NCBI GenBank assembly: GCA_022760475.1
Contig: JALEFZ010000069.1
Span: forward strand, 80,337 to 144,336
Reading direction: 5' to 3'
Source of the DNA: Bacteroidia bacterium
GTDB taxonomy: Bacteria > Bacteroidota > Bacteroidia > J057
DNA length: 64,000 bases
In this document: positions 19,315 through 28,150 of the stretch, piece after piece
Position numbering within the stretch: position 1 is the first letter of the stretch
How the letters are laid out: the number at the start of each line of letters is the position of its first letter
Notes under the pieces: generated by a model
The model's database searches: none
What the model was told of the DNA's origin: nothing
What the model saw: the letters and a program-made list of their open reading frames with translations, nothing else
Translations under genes and position numbers: made by a program

Positions 19315-19929
19315 ATGGATACAATTTACTTTATCCCAATAGCAGTCTTATTGATTGGGGGTGCCTTTGTAATTGGGATGCTACGAAATCGGAAGTTCGA
19401 TCAAATACAAAAACTGCATAAACAGCTATCTGTTCAATTAGGGCTATCACTTTCTTACCTTAATCATAGAGATTTCACCATTTTTGGTAAATACCAATCT
19501 TACCAGCTAAGGATCGAAACAGTTGAATTGCCATCTTCAGATGGTAGCTCAAAATTAACCGCTGTAAAGTGTAGCATTCCAATGGTCAATCCCCAACTCA
19601 AAGTATTAAGAATTGAAAAAAAGGAAGAATCGTTTGAGTATTTCAATCACATCGCCGCCATTACCCGCCCCATTTCCATGCCGCACAATATTGGTGAATG
19701 GTTAAATATCACTACAAATGACATGATGTTTGCCAGTATTCTTTTATCAGATGACCTGAAAATCAGCATATTTGAAAACTTAAACCCTCTGAAAAATAGC
19801 ATAGTCTTTATTGAAGGAGAAGAGTTGGCCTTTATTGGATTGGAGTTGATTGAGGATGAGTCCCGAATCGAGCTATATAAAAAGGGAGTAGAGCTATTGG
19901 TAGAAATCAAAAATGAGTTGAACCCTTGA
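19315..19929 (+). CDS. Membrane-anchored protein of unknown function
   Basis: About 204 residues from the ATG at 19315, chosen because it begins directly with a single N-terminal membrane helix ('TIYFIPIAVLLIGGAFVIGML'). The soluble remainder is predicted cytoplasmic or periplasmic mixed alpha/beta with no motif I recognise. It is divergent from the hydrolase (37 bp between starts) and converges tail to tail on the methyltransferase (2 bp gap). An upstream ATG at 19276 would add 13 residues. No function proposed. Confidence 0.6.
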   Translation: MDTIYFIPIAVLLIGGAFVIGMLRNRKFDQIQKLHKQLSVQLGLSLSYLNHRDFTIFGKYQSYQLRIETVELPSSDGSSKLTAVKCSIPMVNPQLKVLRIEKKEESFEYFNHIAAITRPISMPHNIGEWLNITTNDMMFASILLSDDLKISIFENLNPLKNSIVFIEGEELAFIGLELIEDESRIELYKKGVELLVEIKNELNP

Positions 19930-19931
19930 AA

Positions 19932-20585
19932 TCATTTAATTTTATACCATGCTGTGCCACGAATAAAATTTTGGAAATAGAAAGACTCACTGGCAAGTTT
20001 AAATCCCTGATTTGAAAATATCTCATCAAAAGGCGCTAAAGACTGGTTTGCTAAGCCACTTACCCATCTAAAAAACAAATACATAGCGTCTAAAAGTGGT
20101 TTCCTCCAACTTGGTTTCTCTTTCAGAAAGAAATCGGCTACCAATAGTTTGCCCCTTGTTTTCAAATTCCTTTGAAGCCTATTTAGTAGTTTAACAAGCA
20201 TCCTCGATTCGAATAAATCAAAGAAAAAAAAACCCAAAATAGCGTCAAATTCTTCGTTCAACTGAAGGTTCTCTGCCCTATCATGAACTAAATTCACCTT
20301 TAATCTTTGTACAGGACTCAGGTTATTGATCCTTTGTTTACTTTTTTCCATCATTACTTGAGAAGGCTCTACATAAACCAACAATTCAGGCTCCACGATT
20401 TTAAAAATCTCAGAGATTATCCAACCTGTTCCCCCTCCAAGAATTAAGAGTTTATCTCCATTTCTTAAATATTGGAGTAAATCTACTTGTACCATGCGGA
20501 TTGCCTTCCCATAGATCCATGTGGCTAAGGAATCATAAACTGGGGCTATGAAATCGAAATTATTTTTTGTTTTCTCCTGCTTCAT
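19932..20585 (-). CDS. Class I SAM-dependent methyltransferase (UbiE/MenG-like)
   Basis: 217 residues with the Rossmann methyltransferase motif I 'LLILGGGTGWIISE', an acidic residue after strand 2 ('VYVEPS'), motif 'AENLQLNEEFDAIL', and the N-terminal 'FDFIAPVYDSL' that recalls UbiE/MenG and related small-molecule methyltransferases. The substrate is not determined. Its ATG overlaps the stop of the upstream membrane-protein gene by four bases (ATGA), which suggests translational coupling and a shared pathway. Confidence 0.75.
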   Translation of the reverse strand: MKQEKTKNNFDFIAPVYDSLATWIYGKAIRMVQVDLLQYLRNGDKLLILGGGTGWIISEIFKIVEPELLVYVEPSQVMMEKSKQRINNLSPVQRLKVNLVHDRAENLQLNEEFDAILGFFFFDLFESRMLVKLLNRLQRNLKTRGKLLVADFFLKEKPSWRKPLLDAMYLFFRWVSGLANQSLAPFDEIFSNQGFKLASESFYFQNFIRGTAWYKIK

Positions 20586-21424
20586 GGAAGAAAAAGTAGT
20601 GTAAAAGGAATGAAAAATACCCCATCCCCAAGAAAGCGGTATCTTTCATTGATTCGGAAGAACTCGGGTTTTTCATTGATCCACAAAAGCAAACAGCCCA
20701 TAGCCAAAAAGACTAACTGTATGGCTATGGTATCCAGTTTGTTTTGCCATATCAGCAGGCAGATACCTGTTAGGATGATGATTCCCAATAAAGCCCTAAC
20801 CAATATATGTATACGTTTTTTTCCCATTGCCAAGGCCAGAGAAGTGTGGCCATCCAATTCATCTGTGTTGGCTTCATAGCTCGAAAATATCAGCAGGTTC
20901 ATCATAGCAAGCAGAAAGAATTGGCCAAAAATCAGCCATACTGAAATTCCAGGCCATATTTGGTGGTAAGCAAAAGGGCCTCCCCATATTCCTAGGCTAT
21001 AAATCAAGCCTACTCCAAGTTCTTTTTGAAGAAATATCGAGGTTTTGTTTCCTACCATCCAAACCAATCCAAGATGTATCAGAACAAGCAGCCCCATGCC
21101 CATACCAAAAAGGATTATCGATACAGGCAGATAAAGAATTACCAAGCCAATCACAGCAAGGATTAGGAAGATCCAGGAAAAGCCAATGAAATTAAAATTT
21201 TGATGATGAAAAAGGTGCCTGCGGGTATGTGCATTTTCCTTAAGCCTATAGGCATCCATCAAATGGTCGGTTGTATAAATTACCCAAACACTTATGGCCA
21301 ACACTACCCACCATGCCCACGGCATTTCCAGCTCACTTGCTAGCAAAACCAGGATTGCAGAAGCCAGAGATCCTACTACAACGTCCAGACTTAATAGACT
21401 GATGATCTGGAAAATCCGCTTCAT
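20582..21424 (-). CDS. Polytopic membrane protein, remotely UbiA-like
   Basis: 280 residues from the ATG at 21424, placed 10 bp after folK. A longer reading would need a TTG start inside folK. About eight membrane helices are seen. Two acidic cytoplasmic-type loops, 'YTTDHLMDAYR' (first third) and 'YEANTDELDGHTSLALAMG' (second half), sit where UbiA-family prenyltransferases carry their Asp-rich metal/diphosphate motifs, but neither is canonical. This is a guess at a remote relation. It is ATGA-coupled to a methyltransferase, a pairing familiar from quinone and lipid prenylation pathways. Confidence 0.5.
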   Translation of the reverse strand: MKRIFQIISLLSLDVVVGSLASAILVLLASELEMPWAWWVVLAISVWVIYTTDHLMDAYRLKENAHTRRHLFHHQNFNFIGFSWIFLILAVIGLVILYLPVSIILFGMGMGLLVLIHLGLVWMVGNKTSIFLQKELGVGLIYSLGIWGGPFAYHQIWPGISVWLIFGQFFLLAMMNLLIFSSYEANTDELDGHTSLALAMGKKRIHILVRALLGIIILTGICLLIWQNKLDTIAIQLVFLAMGCLLLWINEKPEFFRINERYRFLGDGVFFIPFTLLFLP

Positions 21425-21434
21425 ATAATGATGG

Positions 21435-21923
21435 CTAAAGAGCCAGAGGCTCAGAGATCCTTTCGGGAAGTTCTCCCCTGATTTGGTCAATATACTCTCC
21501 TATGCTTTTCGAATCTCCTGAAGGAATCCAATTGGGCTCCAGGTCTTTGAAAGGTAACAGGACAAAGCCCCTCTGGGTATACAAAGGATGGGGAAGCACG
21601 AGGGTCTCGCTTTCAAGCACTTGACCATTAAACTCAATGATGTCCAAATCAATGGTCCTTGGACCCCATTTCAATGTCCTAACCCTGCCCATATCTCCTT
21701 CGACACCATTTAAGACCGCCAGTAAATGATGCGCCGAACCCGAAAAGGAAACTTCAGCTACTGCATTTAAAAAATCTTCCTGCTCTGTAAATCCCCACGC
21801 CTTGCTTTTGTATACAGGCGATAGCCTGCTTACCTGGATTCCCGCCTGACTCATTTTCTGGAGGGAAATGTTCAGGTTATCCATCCTATTTCCCAAATTT
21901 GACCCTAATCCAATAAAAATCAT
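21435..21923 (-). CDS. folK: 2-amino-4-hydroxy-6-hydroxymethyldihydropteridine pyrophosphokinase
   Basis: The 162-residue protein is HPPK (FolK), which transfers pyrophosphate from ATP to hydroxymethyl-dihydropterin in folate synthesis. Signature elements are 'GLGSNLGNR', 'SPVYKSKAWGFTEQEDFLNAV', and 'RTLKWGPRTIDLDII' with the metal-binding Asp pair, then 'LPHPLYTQRGFVLLPF'. Length is typical. It heads a leftward cluster with the UbiA-like and methyltransferase genes and is divergent from sppA. No folate partner lies nearby. Confidence 0.96.
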   Translation of the reverse strand: MIFIGLGSNLGNRMDNLNISLQKMSQAGIQVSRLSPVYKSKAWGFTEQEDFLNAVAEVSFSGSAHHLLAVLNGVEGDMGRVRTLKWGPRTIDLDIIEFNGQVLESETLVLPHPLYTQRGFVLLPFKDLEPNWIPSGDSKSIGEYIDQIRGELPERISEPLAL

Positions 21924-21970
21924 CGATTATAATGCTCGTTTGATCTATATCTTATGAACGAAGCCTTTCG

Positions 21971-22001
21971 TTTCCGTAAGTTAAAGGTATCAATATATTT
22001 G
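21971..22001 (+). promoter_or_regulatory. Candidate sppA promoter
   Basis: TTTC (21971-21974), a 19-base spacer and TATATTTG (21994-22001), the latter an exact TAnnTTTG. It lies 41 bases before the sppA ATG and fits the Bacteroidota promoter pattern. Confidence 0.4.
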
Positions 22002-22042
22002 AAAACTCAAGACACTAGGATTCACATAAATTTAATGCTTAC

Positions 22043-23830
22043 ATGAATTTTCTAAGATCATTTTTAGCGAGTTTGCTCGCAATTGTTGTAGGCTTTTTAG
22101 TAGCTATCCCCCTGATGTTCATTGTCATAGGCGGAATAATTGCAAGCGCTGGAAAGCAGGAAGCGGTAGTAGTTTCTCCCGGAACTGTGTTGGAAATCAA
22201 ATTGAATAAACCAATAGTTGAAAATGCGGAAGATTCTCCCTTCGACTTTGACTTTGACGAATTAGGGGCCTTTGGATCTTCATCTTCAAATATGGGGCTT
22301 TGGCAAATTGTTCAAAACATTGACAAGGCCAAAAATGATCCCAACATCAACGGAATCTACCTGAACCTTCAAGGAAGCGTGCCTACAGGATGGGCAAACA
22401 TGACCACTATTAGGGAAGCACTGATAGATTTCAAGACTTCAGGCAAGTTTATCTACTCTTACGGGGAAGTCTATGGTGAGGGAGCTTACTATTTGGCCTC
22501 AGTTGCTGACTCTGTATTTATGGCTCCTGAAGGAATTTTTGAATTCAACGGACTGGCATCCAACCCGGTATTCTTGACGGGCATGTTTGAAAAGCTGGAT
22601 ATCGAGCCCAGAATCTTTAGGGTAGGAACCTTCAAATCTGCTGTTGAGCCCTACTTCAGAAAGGACATGAGTGAGCCCAGCCGCCTTCAGACTGAGAAGT
22701 ATCTTGGGGTAATGTGGGAGTCATTCATTGAGGGTGTTTCTGTTTCAAGAAAAATCTCCAAAGAACAACTGAATCAGACTGCTGAGACCTTCATGTTTGG
22801 ACGTGGACAGGATGCACTTAACGCAGGACTGATCGACGGAACTACTTTTGATTCCGAAATGCTGAACAAAATTAAAGCTGCAGCAGGAAAAGATAAGTCC
22901 GAAAAGGTAAAATTCATAGGCCTAGGAAAATATATGAAAACTGCTGCTTCAAAAAGCAGGGTTTCCAAAAACAAAATTGCGGTAGTATTCGCTGAAGGAA
23001 CCATCAACTCCGGCAAAAGCTCTGACGGAACTGTAGGTTCTGAGTCCATTGTTAAGGCACTACGCAAGGCCAGACTGGATGACAACGTAAAAGGCATAGT
23101 CCTTAGGGTAAACAGCCCAGGTGGCTCTGCATTGGCCTCTGACATGATTGCAGAGGAAATAAGGCTTTGTAGTGAAGCTAAGCCGATCGTCGCTTCTATG
23201 GGTAATGTAGCCGCTTCTGGGGGATACTACATCTCGGCACCCTGTGATAAAATATTTGCTCAAGAAAACACCATTACGGGTTCTATCGGGATTTTTGGAA
23301 TTCTATGGGAGGCAGAAAAAGCCCTGGAGAAAAACATTGGGTTAACATTTGATGAGGTGGAAACTCATAGCCATGCCAACATTGGTAACCCTACTTTCCC
23401 CATTGACAATGTCGAATCTGCCTTTATTCAGGCAAATGTCGAACACGGATATGGCAGGTTCATACAAGTAGTGAAAGATGGAAGAAACTTTGCGGACTCT
23501 CTGGCAGTAGATAAAATCGCTCAAGGGCGTGTTTGGGCAGGCAAAGATGCCAAAGATATCAATCTTATTGACGAATTTGGGGACCTCTCTGACGCCATCG
23601 CTTATGTAAGTGAGCAGGTTGGGATCTCTGACGATCACAGGGTAATCCGTCTACCAAAGGTAAAAAATCCATTCGAGAAGTTGATCGAAGACATGACTCA
23701 GTCTTACCAGAACAAAGTAATCGAAGATCACCCAATGGGCAAAGAGCTTAAGAAAATTGAAGAAATGAAAAGAATGATCCCGGAAAGCGGCCTTCACATG
23801 TTGATGCCTTATTACGACCAGATTCAGTAA
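22043..23830 (+). CDS. sppA: Signal peptide peptidase SppA, 67-kDa type
   Basis: The 595-residue inner-membrane serine protease degrades cleaved signal peptides. One N-terminal membrane helix (about 5-36) is followed by two tandem S49 domains. The first supplies the Lys of the Ser-Lys dyad (Lys198, 'GTFKSAVEP'), the second the nucleophile Ser392 ('NVAASGGYYIS'). Length and double-domain form match the large SppA type. The ATG at 22043 begins directly before the anchor. It is monocistronic by context, with a hairpin just after the stop. Confidence 0.95.
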   Translation: MNFLRSFLASLLAIVVGFLVAIPLMFIVIGGIIASAGKQEAVVVSPGTVLEIKLNKPIVENAEDSPFDFDFDELGAFGSSSSNMGLWQIVQNIDKAKNDPNINGIYLNLQGSVPTGWANMTTIREALIDFKTSGKFIYSYGEVYGEGAYYLASVADSVFMAPEGIFEFNGLASNPVFLTGMFEKLDIEPRIFRVGTFKSAVEPYFRKDMSEPSRLQTEKYLGVMWESFIEGVSVSRKISKEQLNQTAETFMFGRGQDALNAGLIDGTTFDSEMLNKIKAAAGKDKSEKVKFIGLGKYMKTAASKSRVSKNKIAVVFAEGTINSGKSSDGTVGSESIVKALRKARLDDNVKGIVLRVNSPGGSALASDMIAEEIRLCSEAKPIVASMGNVAASGGYYISAPCDKIFAQENTITGSIGIFGILWEAEKALEKNIGLTFDEVETHSHANIGNPTFPIDNVESAFIQANVEHGYGRFIQVVKDGRNFADSLAVDKIAQGRVWAGKDAKDINLIDEFGDLSDAIAYVSEQVGISDDHRVIRLPKVKNPFEKLIEDMTQSYQNKVIEDHPMGKELKKIEEMKRMIPESGLHMLMPYYDQIQ

Positions 23831-23857
23831 TTACAGGATTATTTCTTTTTTACTAAT

Positions 23858-23890
23858 AGGGAGTTGTTTCAAGGAACAGCTCCCTATTTT
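23858..23890 (+). terminator. sppA terminator
   Basis: Imperfect stem AGGGAGTTGTTTC / GAACAGCTCCCT (23858-23885, one wobble and one bulge) followed by ATTTT, 28 bases after the sppA stop. Confidence 0.6.
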
Positions 23891-23920
23891 CATTTTCAAA
23901 GAATCTTGAGTAGGCACATA

Positions 23921-23949
23921 AAAAAAGGCTGCCTTTAACAGACAGCCTT
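23921..23949 (-). terminator. tRNA-Gly terminator
   Basis: Seven-bp stem AAGGCTG / CAGCCTT with an 11-base loop. On the minus strand it is followed by a run of T. It sits just past the 3' end of the tRNA. Confidence 0.7.
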
Positions 23950-23956
23950 AGTTTTG

Positions 23957-24029
23957 AGCGAGAGACGGGATTCGAACCCGCGACCCCAACCTTGGCAAGG
24001 TTGTGCTCTACCAACTGAGCTACTCTCGC
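23957..24029 (-). tRNA. tRNA-Gly (GCC anticodon)
   Basis: On the minus strand, acceptor GCGAGAG pairs with CTCTCGC. The D arm is GCTC...GAGC. The anticodon stem CAACC/GGTTG encloses TTGCCAA with anticodon GCC, and the T arm has TTCGAAT closed by GCGGG/CCCGT. Discriminator is U, as usual for bacterial tRNA-Gly. CCA is not encoded. Single gene with its own terminator. Confidence 0.95.
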
Positions 24030-24094
24030 GATTGGGCTACAAATGAAGATGATTATTTTATATTTTCAAAAAAAAAATGAAAAAAGATTTAGAT

Positions 24095-24496
24095 CTAGCC
24101 TGAAATATGTTGGACCTTCTTTCTCCAGTGGATAAATGATGCAATCCAAAAAACTAAGTACACCAAACTAAACATCCAATTGAGTTGGGTAAGGACGACT
24201 GTAAGGCCTGCACCGAACCCAAGAACCTGTAAGAAGAAAAAAGGATCCAAGGGCTTTTTAATTGAAATCGCCTTGATGGTGAGTTCCAACATGATCCATA
24301 TCCTTTCAGTGAGGAAGGCGACAATCAGTAATATCCAGGATTGAAAATAGAGAGAGGAAGAGATTAATAAGGTCGGGATGATTCCTTGAAGTAGATTGGG
24401 AAGGGTCATGAGTTTTCTAACCCGGAACAGTCCCTGGAAGAATATTGCTTGATGAATCAACAATACTGATGCTATAAATAGTAAAAGTAAGTCCAT
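24095..24496 (-). CDS. Small polytopic membrane protein, unknown
   Basis: 133 residues with about four hydrophobic helices ('LLLLFIASVLLIHQAIFF', 'IPTLLISSSLYFQSWILLIVAFL' in part, 'FFFLQVLGFGAGLTVVL', 'FSLVYLVFWIASFI') and a basic C-terminus. No family recognised. It stands alone upstream of the tRNA and downstream of rpe on the same strand (about 210-bp gap without a clear signal). Real by length, start codon and consistent membrane pattern. Confidence 0.6.
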   Translation of the reverse strand: MDLLLLFIASVLLIHQAIFFQGLFRVRKLMTLPNLLQGIIPTLLISSSLYFQSWILLIVAFLTERIWIMLELTIKAISIKKPLDPFFFLQVLGFGAGLTVVLTQLNWMFSLVYLVFWIASFIHWRKKVQHISG

Positions 24497-24709
24497 TATT
24501 GATAAAGACTATTTTAAACCGCTTCCATCTACATAATTTCCGATCTCCTGGTATTATAAGCGACATTAATTGAACCAATAAACGTAAGATATGTTCATTT
24601 AGATGCTTCAACAACTATGAAAATAATGGATTTATGGATTTTTTTGGTTCAAAAGATTCCATATACCAACTGGGTTAGCGGCCAAAAACACTGTTTACTG
24701 GGCTTCGGC

Positions 24710-25369
24710 CTAATTTCCTAAAAGCTGATTCAGCTTGGCTATATTTTTTTCCGGATTATCGGCTTTGAACACATAACTGCCAGCGACCAATACATCTGCA
24801 CCTGCTTCCACCAAGGCTGGTGCAGTATTATGGTCTACCCCACCGTCTATTTCAATCAAAGCACTGCTCCCTGTTCTCTCAATCATTTCTTTAAGATCTC
24901 TTACCTTTTGAATTGAGTATGGAATAAATTTTTGCCCCCCAAATCCAGGGTTAACCGTCATTAGACATACCTGCTCTAATTCTGGTAAGATATACGCCAA
25001 ACCATCAAGTGAGCTTGAGGGATTAACGGCTACCCCTGGTCTCATTCCAGCTTCCCGAATGGCATGAATGACCCTGTCTAAATGTACCAAAGCTTCCAAA
25101 TGCACTGTCAGGTTGTCAGCGCCTGCATCCTTAAAGGCCTGAATGTAGCGTGATGGCTTCTCAATCATCAAATGAACGTCTAGAGGTTTTTTTGAAACTT
25201 CCTTTACCGCTTTTAGCACCGGAATTCCAAAGGATATATTTGGAACAAAATTACCATCCATGATATCACAGTGTATCCAGCCTGCCTCTGAACGATTAAT
25301 CATTTCAATTTCTTCATCCAATTTGCCAAAATTAGATGCAAGGATAGAAGGGGCTACAATTTTCTTCAT
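24710..25369 (-). CDS. rpe: Ribulose-phosphate 3-epimerase
   Basis: The 219-residue TIM-barrel enzyme interconverts ribulose-5-P and xylulose-5-P in the pentose phosphate pathway. Seen are 'APSILASNFGKLDEEI', the metal-ligand segments 'WIHCDIMDG' and 'DVHLMIEKP', 'MTVNPGFGGQKFI', and the phosphate-binding 'IDGGVD' and 'VAGSYVFKA'. Full length. A membrane protein gene lies 21 bp upstream on the same strand. Confidence 0.97.
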   Translation of the reverse strand: MKKIVAPSILASNFGKLDEEIEMINRSEAGWIHCDIMDGNFVPNISFGIPVLKAVKEVSKKPLDVHLMIEKPSRYIQAFKDAGADNLTVHLEALVHLDRVIHAIREAGMRPGVAVNPSSSLDGLAYILPELEQVCLMTVNPGFGGQKFIPYSIQKVRDLKEMIERTGSSALIEIDGGVDHNTAPALVEAGADVLVAGSYVFKADNPEKNIAKLNQLLGN

Positions 25370-25390
25370 TTCTATGAAGCCTTTTTTTTG

Positions 25391-25870
25391 TTAAAAATAA
25401 AGTTTTCGGGTAGAGGGTAAACTTAGGTAAATAAGGAAAAAAACACCTATCAGGGCAAAAAGGGAATTAATCGCTATCGACTCTGAGATGGGATGTGGGT
25501 TCATTACAGATCCAATTTCCCTATTTAAAAGAATCCCAGCATCAGTACTCAACAAATAACTGAAGTAAGCAAATCCAAAGGTGAGTACGCCTGTAAGGAT
25601 CATGGTGGTATACCAACCCAAGGCAGAGTACAACCTTAGGCCTATTCCAATGATAATAAGTGCCAGAGGTAGATTAAAAAGTGCTAGCTCTTTCCTGATG
25701 AATTTGAAATTCGCAAAGATAGGAATGAATAGTTCTCGACTTTCTCCTCGTTCTATGAGCATAAAGAGCAACACAAAAAACAAGGTCGAAAAGCCTGTAA
25801 CGAGAAGTATTCCCGAGAAAAATTGAATGAAGTTTTTTTCCGTCCTGAATATTTTCAGCTCACTGCTCAT
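25391..25870 (-). CDS. Small membrane protein, unknown
   Basis: 159 residues with about four membrane helices ('GILLVTGFSTLFFVLLFML', 'LPLALIIIGIGLRLYS', 'TMILTGVLTFGFAYFSYLL', 'SLFALIGVFFLIYLSL'). No catalytic motif. It precedes rpe by 21 bp and may be cotranscribed. Function not recognised. Confidence 0.6.
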   Translation of the reverse strand: MSSELKIFRTEKNFIQFFSGILLVTGFSTLFFVLLFMLIERGESRELFIPIFANFKFIRKELALFNLPLALIIIGIGLRLYSALGWYTTMILTGVLTFGFAYFSYLLSTDAGILLNREIGSVMNPHPISESIAINSLFALIGVFFLIYLSLPSTRKLYF

Positions 25871-25938
25871 GAGGATGGATTGAAATTCGAGCTTTGAAGC
25901 TAAATAAATATTCCAACCGATCCAATTTGATTAATCCA

Positions 25939-27942
25939 TCATCGCAAGATCATGAAGCCACCTGCTCTTTCAAGCACAAAACCCGATAGAAAAACCACCC
26001 TCATTTTGTAGGCATACATACCTGGACGGACAATTTTTCCTTTTTCATCCCTTCCATCCCATGAGTCAGCAATTGAAGACTGTTCGTGAACCTTCTCTCC
26101 CCATCTGTTGAAAAAACTCATTTCGAATCTCTCTACACCCGAGCCAACAGCAATGAAATTGTCATTTACCCCATCTCCATTTGGAGAAAAGGCATCGGGT
26201 ACTTGAACCCATTCATCCTCCTGTATGGTAATACTCTGGACGAAGCTGTCCACACATAAACCCTGGGCATCACTTGCAACTAAGGTAATGTCATAAGTTC
26301 CAGCTTCGGTGAAGGTGTATATAGGATTTGCCAGATTGGAAACACCTTGACCATCTCCAAAATCCCACTGATAATTTTCAGCGCCTTTGGATCGGTTCAA
26401 CAATCGAAGCTCTCCTTGTGCTGCAACATGTCTGGAATCCAGGTCTGGAAAACTTTCAAAAGCAGCTATTACATTTCCACCAGAAGTGATATCAAACTCA
26501 ATGCTAGCAGAGCAGGCCTTTTCATCTGTCACTTGCAAGGCATAAGTTCCAGGGGTTAAGCTGTTGGCTGTGCTTATCTGAAGGGAAGGGTCGTGAGACC
26601 AATTATATGCAAGTAGCCCAGTACCATGGCTAATCTTGACCTTTGCCATTCCATTATCCAGGCTACAGAAGCTGGATTCCAACTCAATTAAATCAATCCG
26701 AATCGTTGAGTCTGGCTCGATAATGTTGATAAAAGTGGTTTCACTGCATCCATTTGCATCCTCCACTACTGCATAGTGAAGTCCTGATCCAAGATTATCC
26801 AGCGAATTGGCATTTAGGTTTTGATTGTCATTCCAAGAAATAGTATAAGGCATCAGACCGCCAGTAACTGTCAGATCTGCCCTGGCATCCTGATCGCCTT
26901 TACAGGACAATTCTGTTGCGGTAATGCTGGCTTGTAAAAGCTCTGGCTCAGTAATGGATATTGTATCTGTACGGGAAAGGCATCCACGGATATCCATCAC
27001 CTTGAGAAAATACATACCTGGGTTCAGTTGATTTACTTCAGGTGCAAAAGAAAAATTGGTATCCTGAATGCTGTAAAAATAGGGAGCTAATCCGCCTGAA
27101 GCAGAAATAGAAATTCTACCATCCCCTACCCCATGGCAGGAAACATCCTCTTTTTCGAAAGAAAACTGTAAGGAATCCGGCTCCTCAATATTAAAAATAT
27201 CCTGAACCTGGCAACCTGAAGAGTCAAGGGTGGTAATGGTATAGGATCCAGGTCCAAGATCAGTAAGAAGATTTTGAGTAAAAAATGTTGTGCTGTCCAA
27301 GCTGTATTGAAAATCCCCTGTTCCGCCAAAACTCCTCAATTCCAACCTACCATCTTGACTTCCAAAACAGGAAACATCTGTTTTCTCAAAACTTATGGTT
27401 TGGATTTGCTGATTGGAACTGAGAAAAATGAGGCTATCATCTTCACATTGATTTTGATCCCTCACCCTGAACTGATAAGCACCTGCGGCGAGGAACTTGA
27501 AATTGGGACTTGACGAAAAGGCATTTTGATTAACGGCAAATTCATAGGTTCCCGAGCCTCCATTTGCTACAAGGCTTACCTCTCCGGTATTGTCTCCATA
27601 ACAAATGACATTTTGGATTTGTGCCATCCCCAAAGAAAGCGGCATGGGCTCGTCTATGGTGAAAGTGAGGTCAAAAGAATTAAAAGAGACGTCCCTGATT
27701 GTAACAGTATGGACCCCCGGTGGCAATTGGTTAATGGTACGATTAGGCAGGGCTTGGCCACTGCCATTCAACTCGTAAGAATATGGTCCGGTACCGCCTG
27801 AGGCATCAATGGTTATGTAGCCATCATTCAGTCCGAAACAACTGACATCACCCAAGTCTTCTACTTGAGCGGTAAGAGGTTGTGCATGCAGAAGAAATGG
27901 GAAATAAAAAGCCGTGATGACTAATACAATTCGCAAGTTCAT
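25939..27942 (-). CDS. SprB-repeat T9SS surface protein with PKD module and CHU_C tail
   Basis: 667 residues from the ATG at 27942 (a longer reading would need TTG). A signal peptide ending 'PFLLHAQ' is followed by about six SprB-type repeats of 75-80 residues ('DVSCFGLNDGYITI', 'ASGGTGPYSYELN', 'DVSCFGSQDGRLEL'), a PKD domain ('NYQWDFGDGQG') and a C-terminal CHU_C sorting domain ('VPDAFSPNGDGVNDNF', 'GMYAYKMRV'). SprB repeats are known from the Flavobacterium gliding adhesin. Here a role in surface adhesion is inferred. The protein is far shorter than SprB itself. Confidence 0.9.
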   Translation of the reverse strand: MNLRIVLVITAFYFPFLLHAQPLTAQVEDLGDVSCFGLNDGYITIDASGGTGPYSYELNGSGQALPNRTINQLPPGVHTVTIRDVSFNSFDLTFTIDEPMPLSLGMAQIQNVICYGDNTGEVSLVANGGSGTYEFAVNQNAFSSSPNFKFLAAGAYQFRVRDQNQCEDDSLIFLSSNQQIQTISFEKTDVSCFGSQDGRLELRSFGGTGDFQYSLDSTTFFTQNLLTDLGPGSYTITTLDSSGCQVQDIFNIEEPDSLQFSFEKEDVSCHGVGDGRISISASGGLAPYFYSIQDTNFSFAPEVNQLNPGMYFLKVMDIRGCLSRTDTISITEPELLQASITATELSCKGDQDARADLTVTGGLMPYTISWNDNQNLNANSLDNLGSGLHYAVVEDANGCSETTFINIIEPDSTIRIDLIELESSFCSLDNGMAKVKISHGTGLLAYNWSHDPSLQISTANSLTPGTYALQVTDEKACSASIEFDITSGGNVIAAFESFPDLDSRHVAAQGELRLLNRSKGAENYQWDFGDGQGVSNLANPIYTFTEAGTYDITLVASDAQGLCVDSFVQSITIQEDEWVQVPDAFSPNGDGVNDNFIAVGSGVERFEMSFFNRWGEKVHEQSSIADSWDGRDEKGKIVRPGMYAYKMRVVFLSGFVLERAGGFMILR

Positions 27943-28150
27943 GGAATATTTTGTATTTACTTCACAATAAGGCAATATTCAACGAAATTGAAAAAACGAT
28001 TTTCACAAAGTCCTAACTCAAAAATCAACTCGATAGCAGTGGAGTTTCCTTGATAAATGTGCGGGAATTGGCAGCTTTTTCAGAAAACTTTATTTGGATT
28101 AAATCTAAATAACCGTTAAAATTGTTGAAGGCCACATAAGGATCCAGAGG

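Noticed and set aside
19278..19316. Longer alpha/beta hydrolase start (ATG at 19316)
   Set aside because: It overlaps the start of the divergent membrane gene and adds residues without family match; the ATG at 19277 fits the beta-hydrolase N-terminus.
24417..24614. 65-codon minus-strand open frame upstream of the small membrane protein
   Set aside because: It overlaps the start of the membrane protein gene in another frame and has no ribosome-site or family support.
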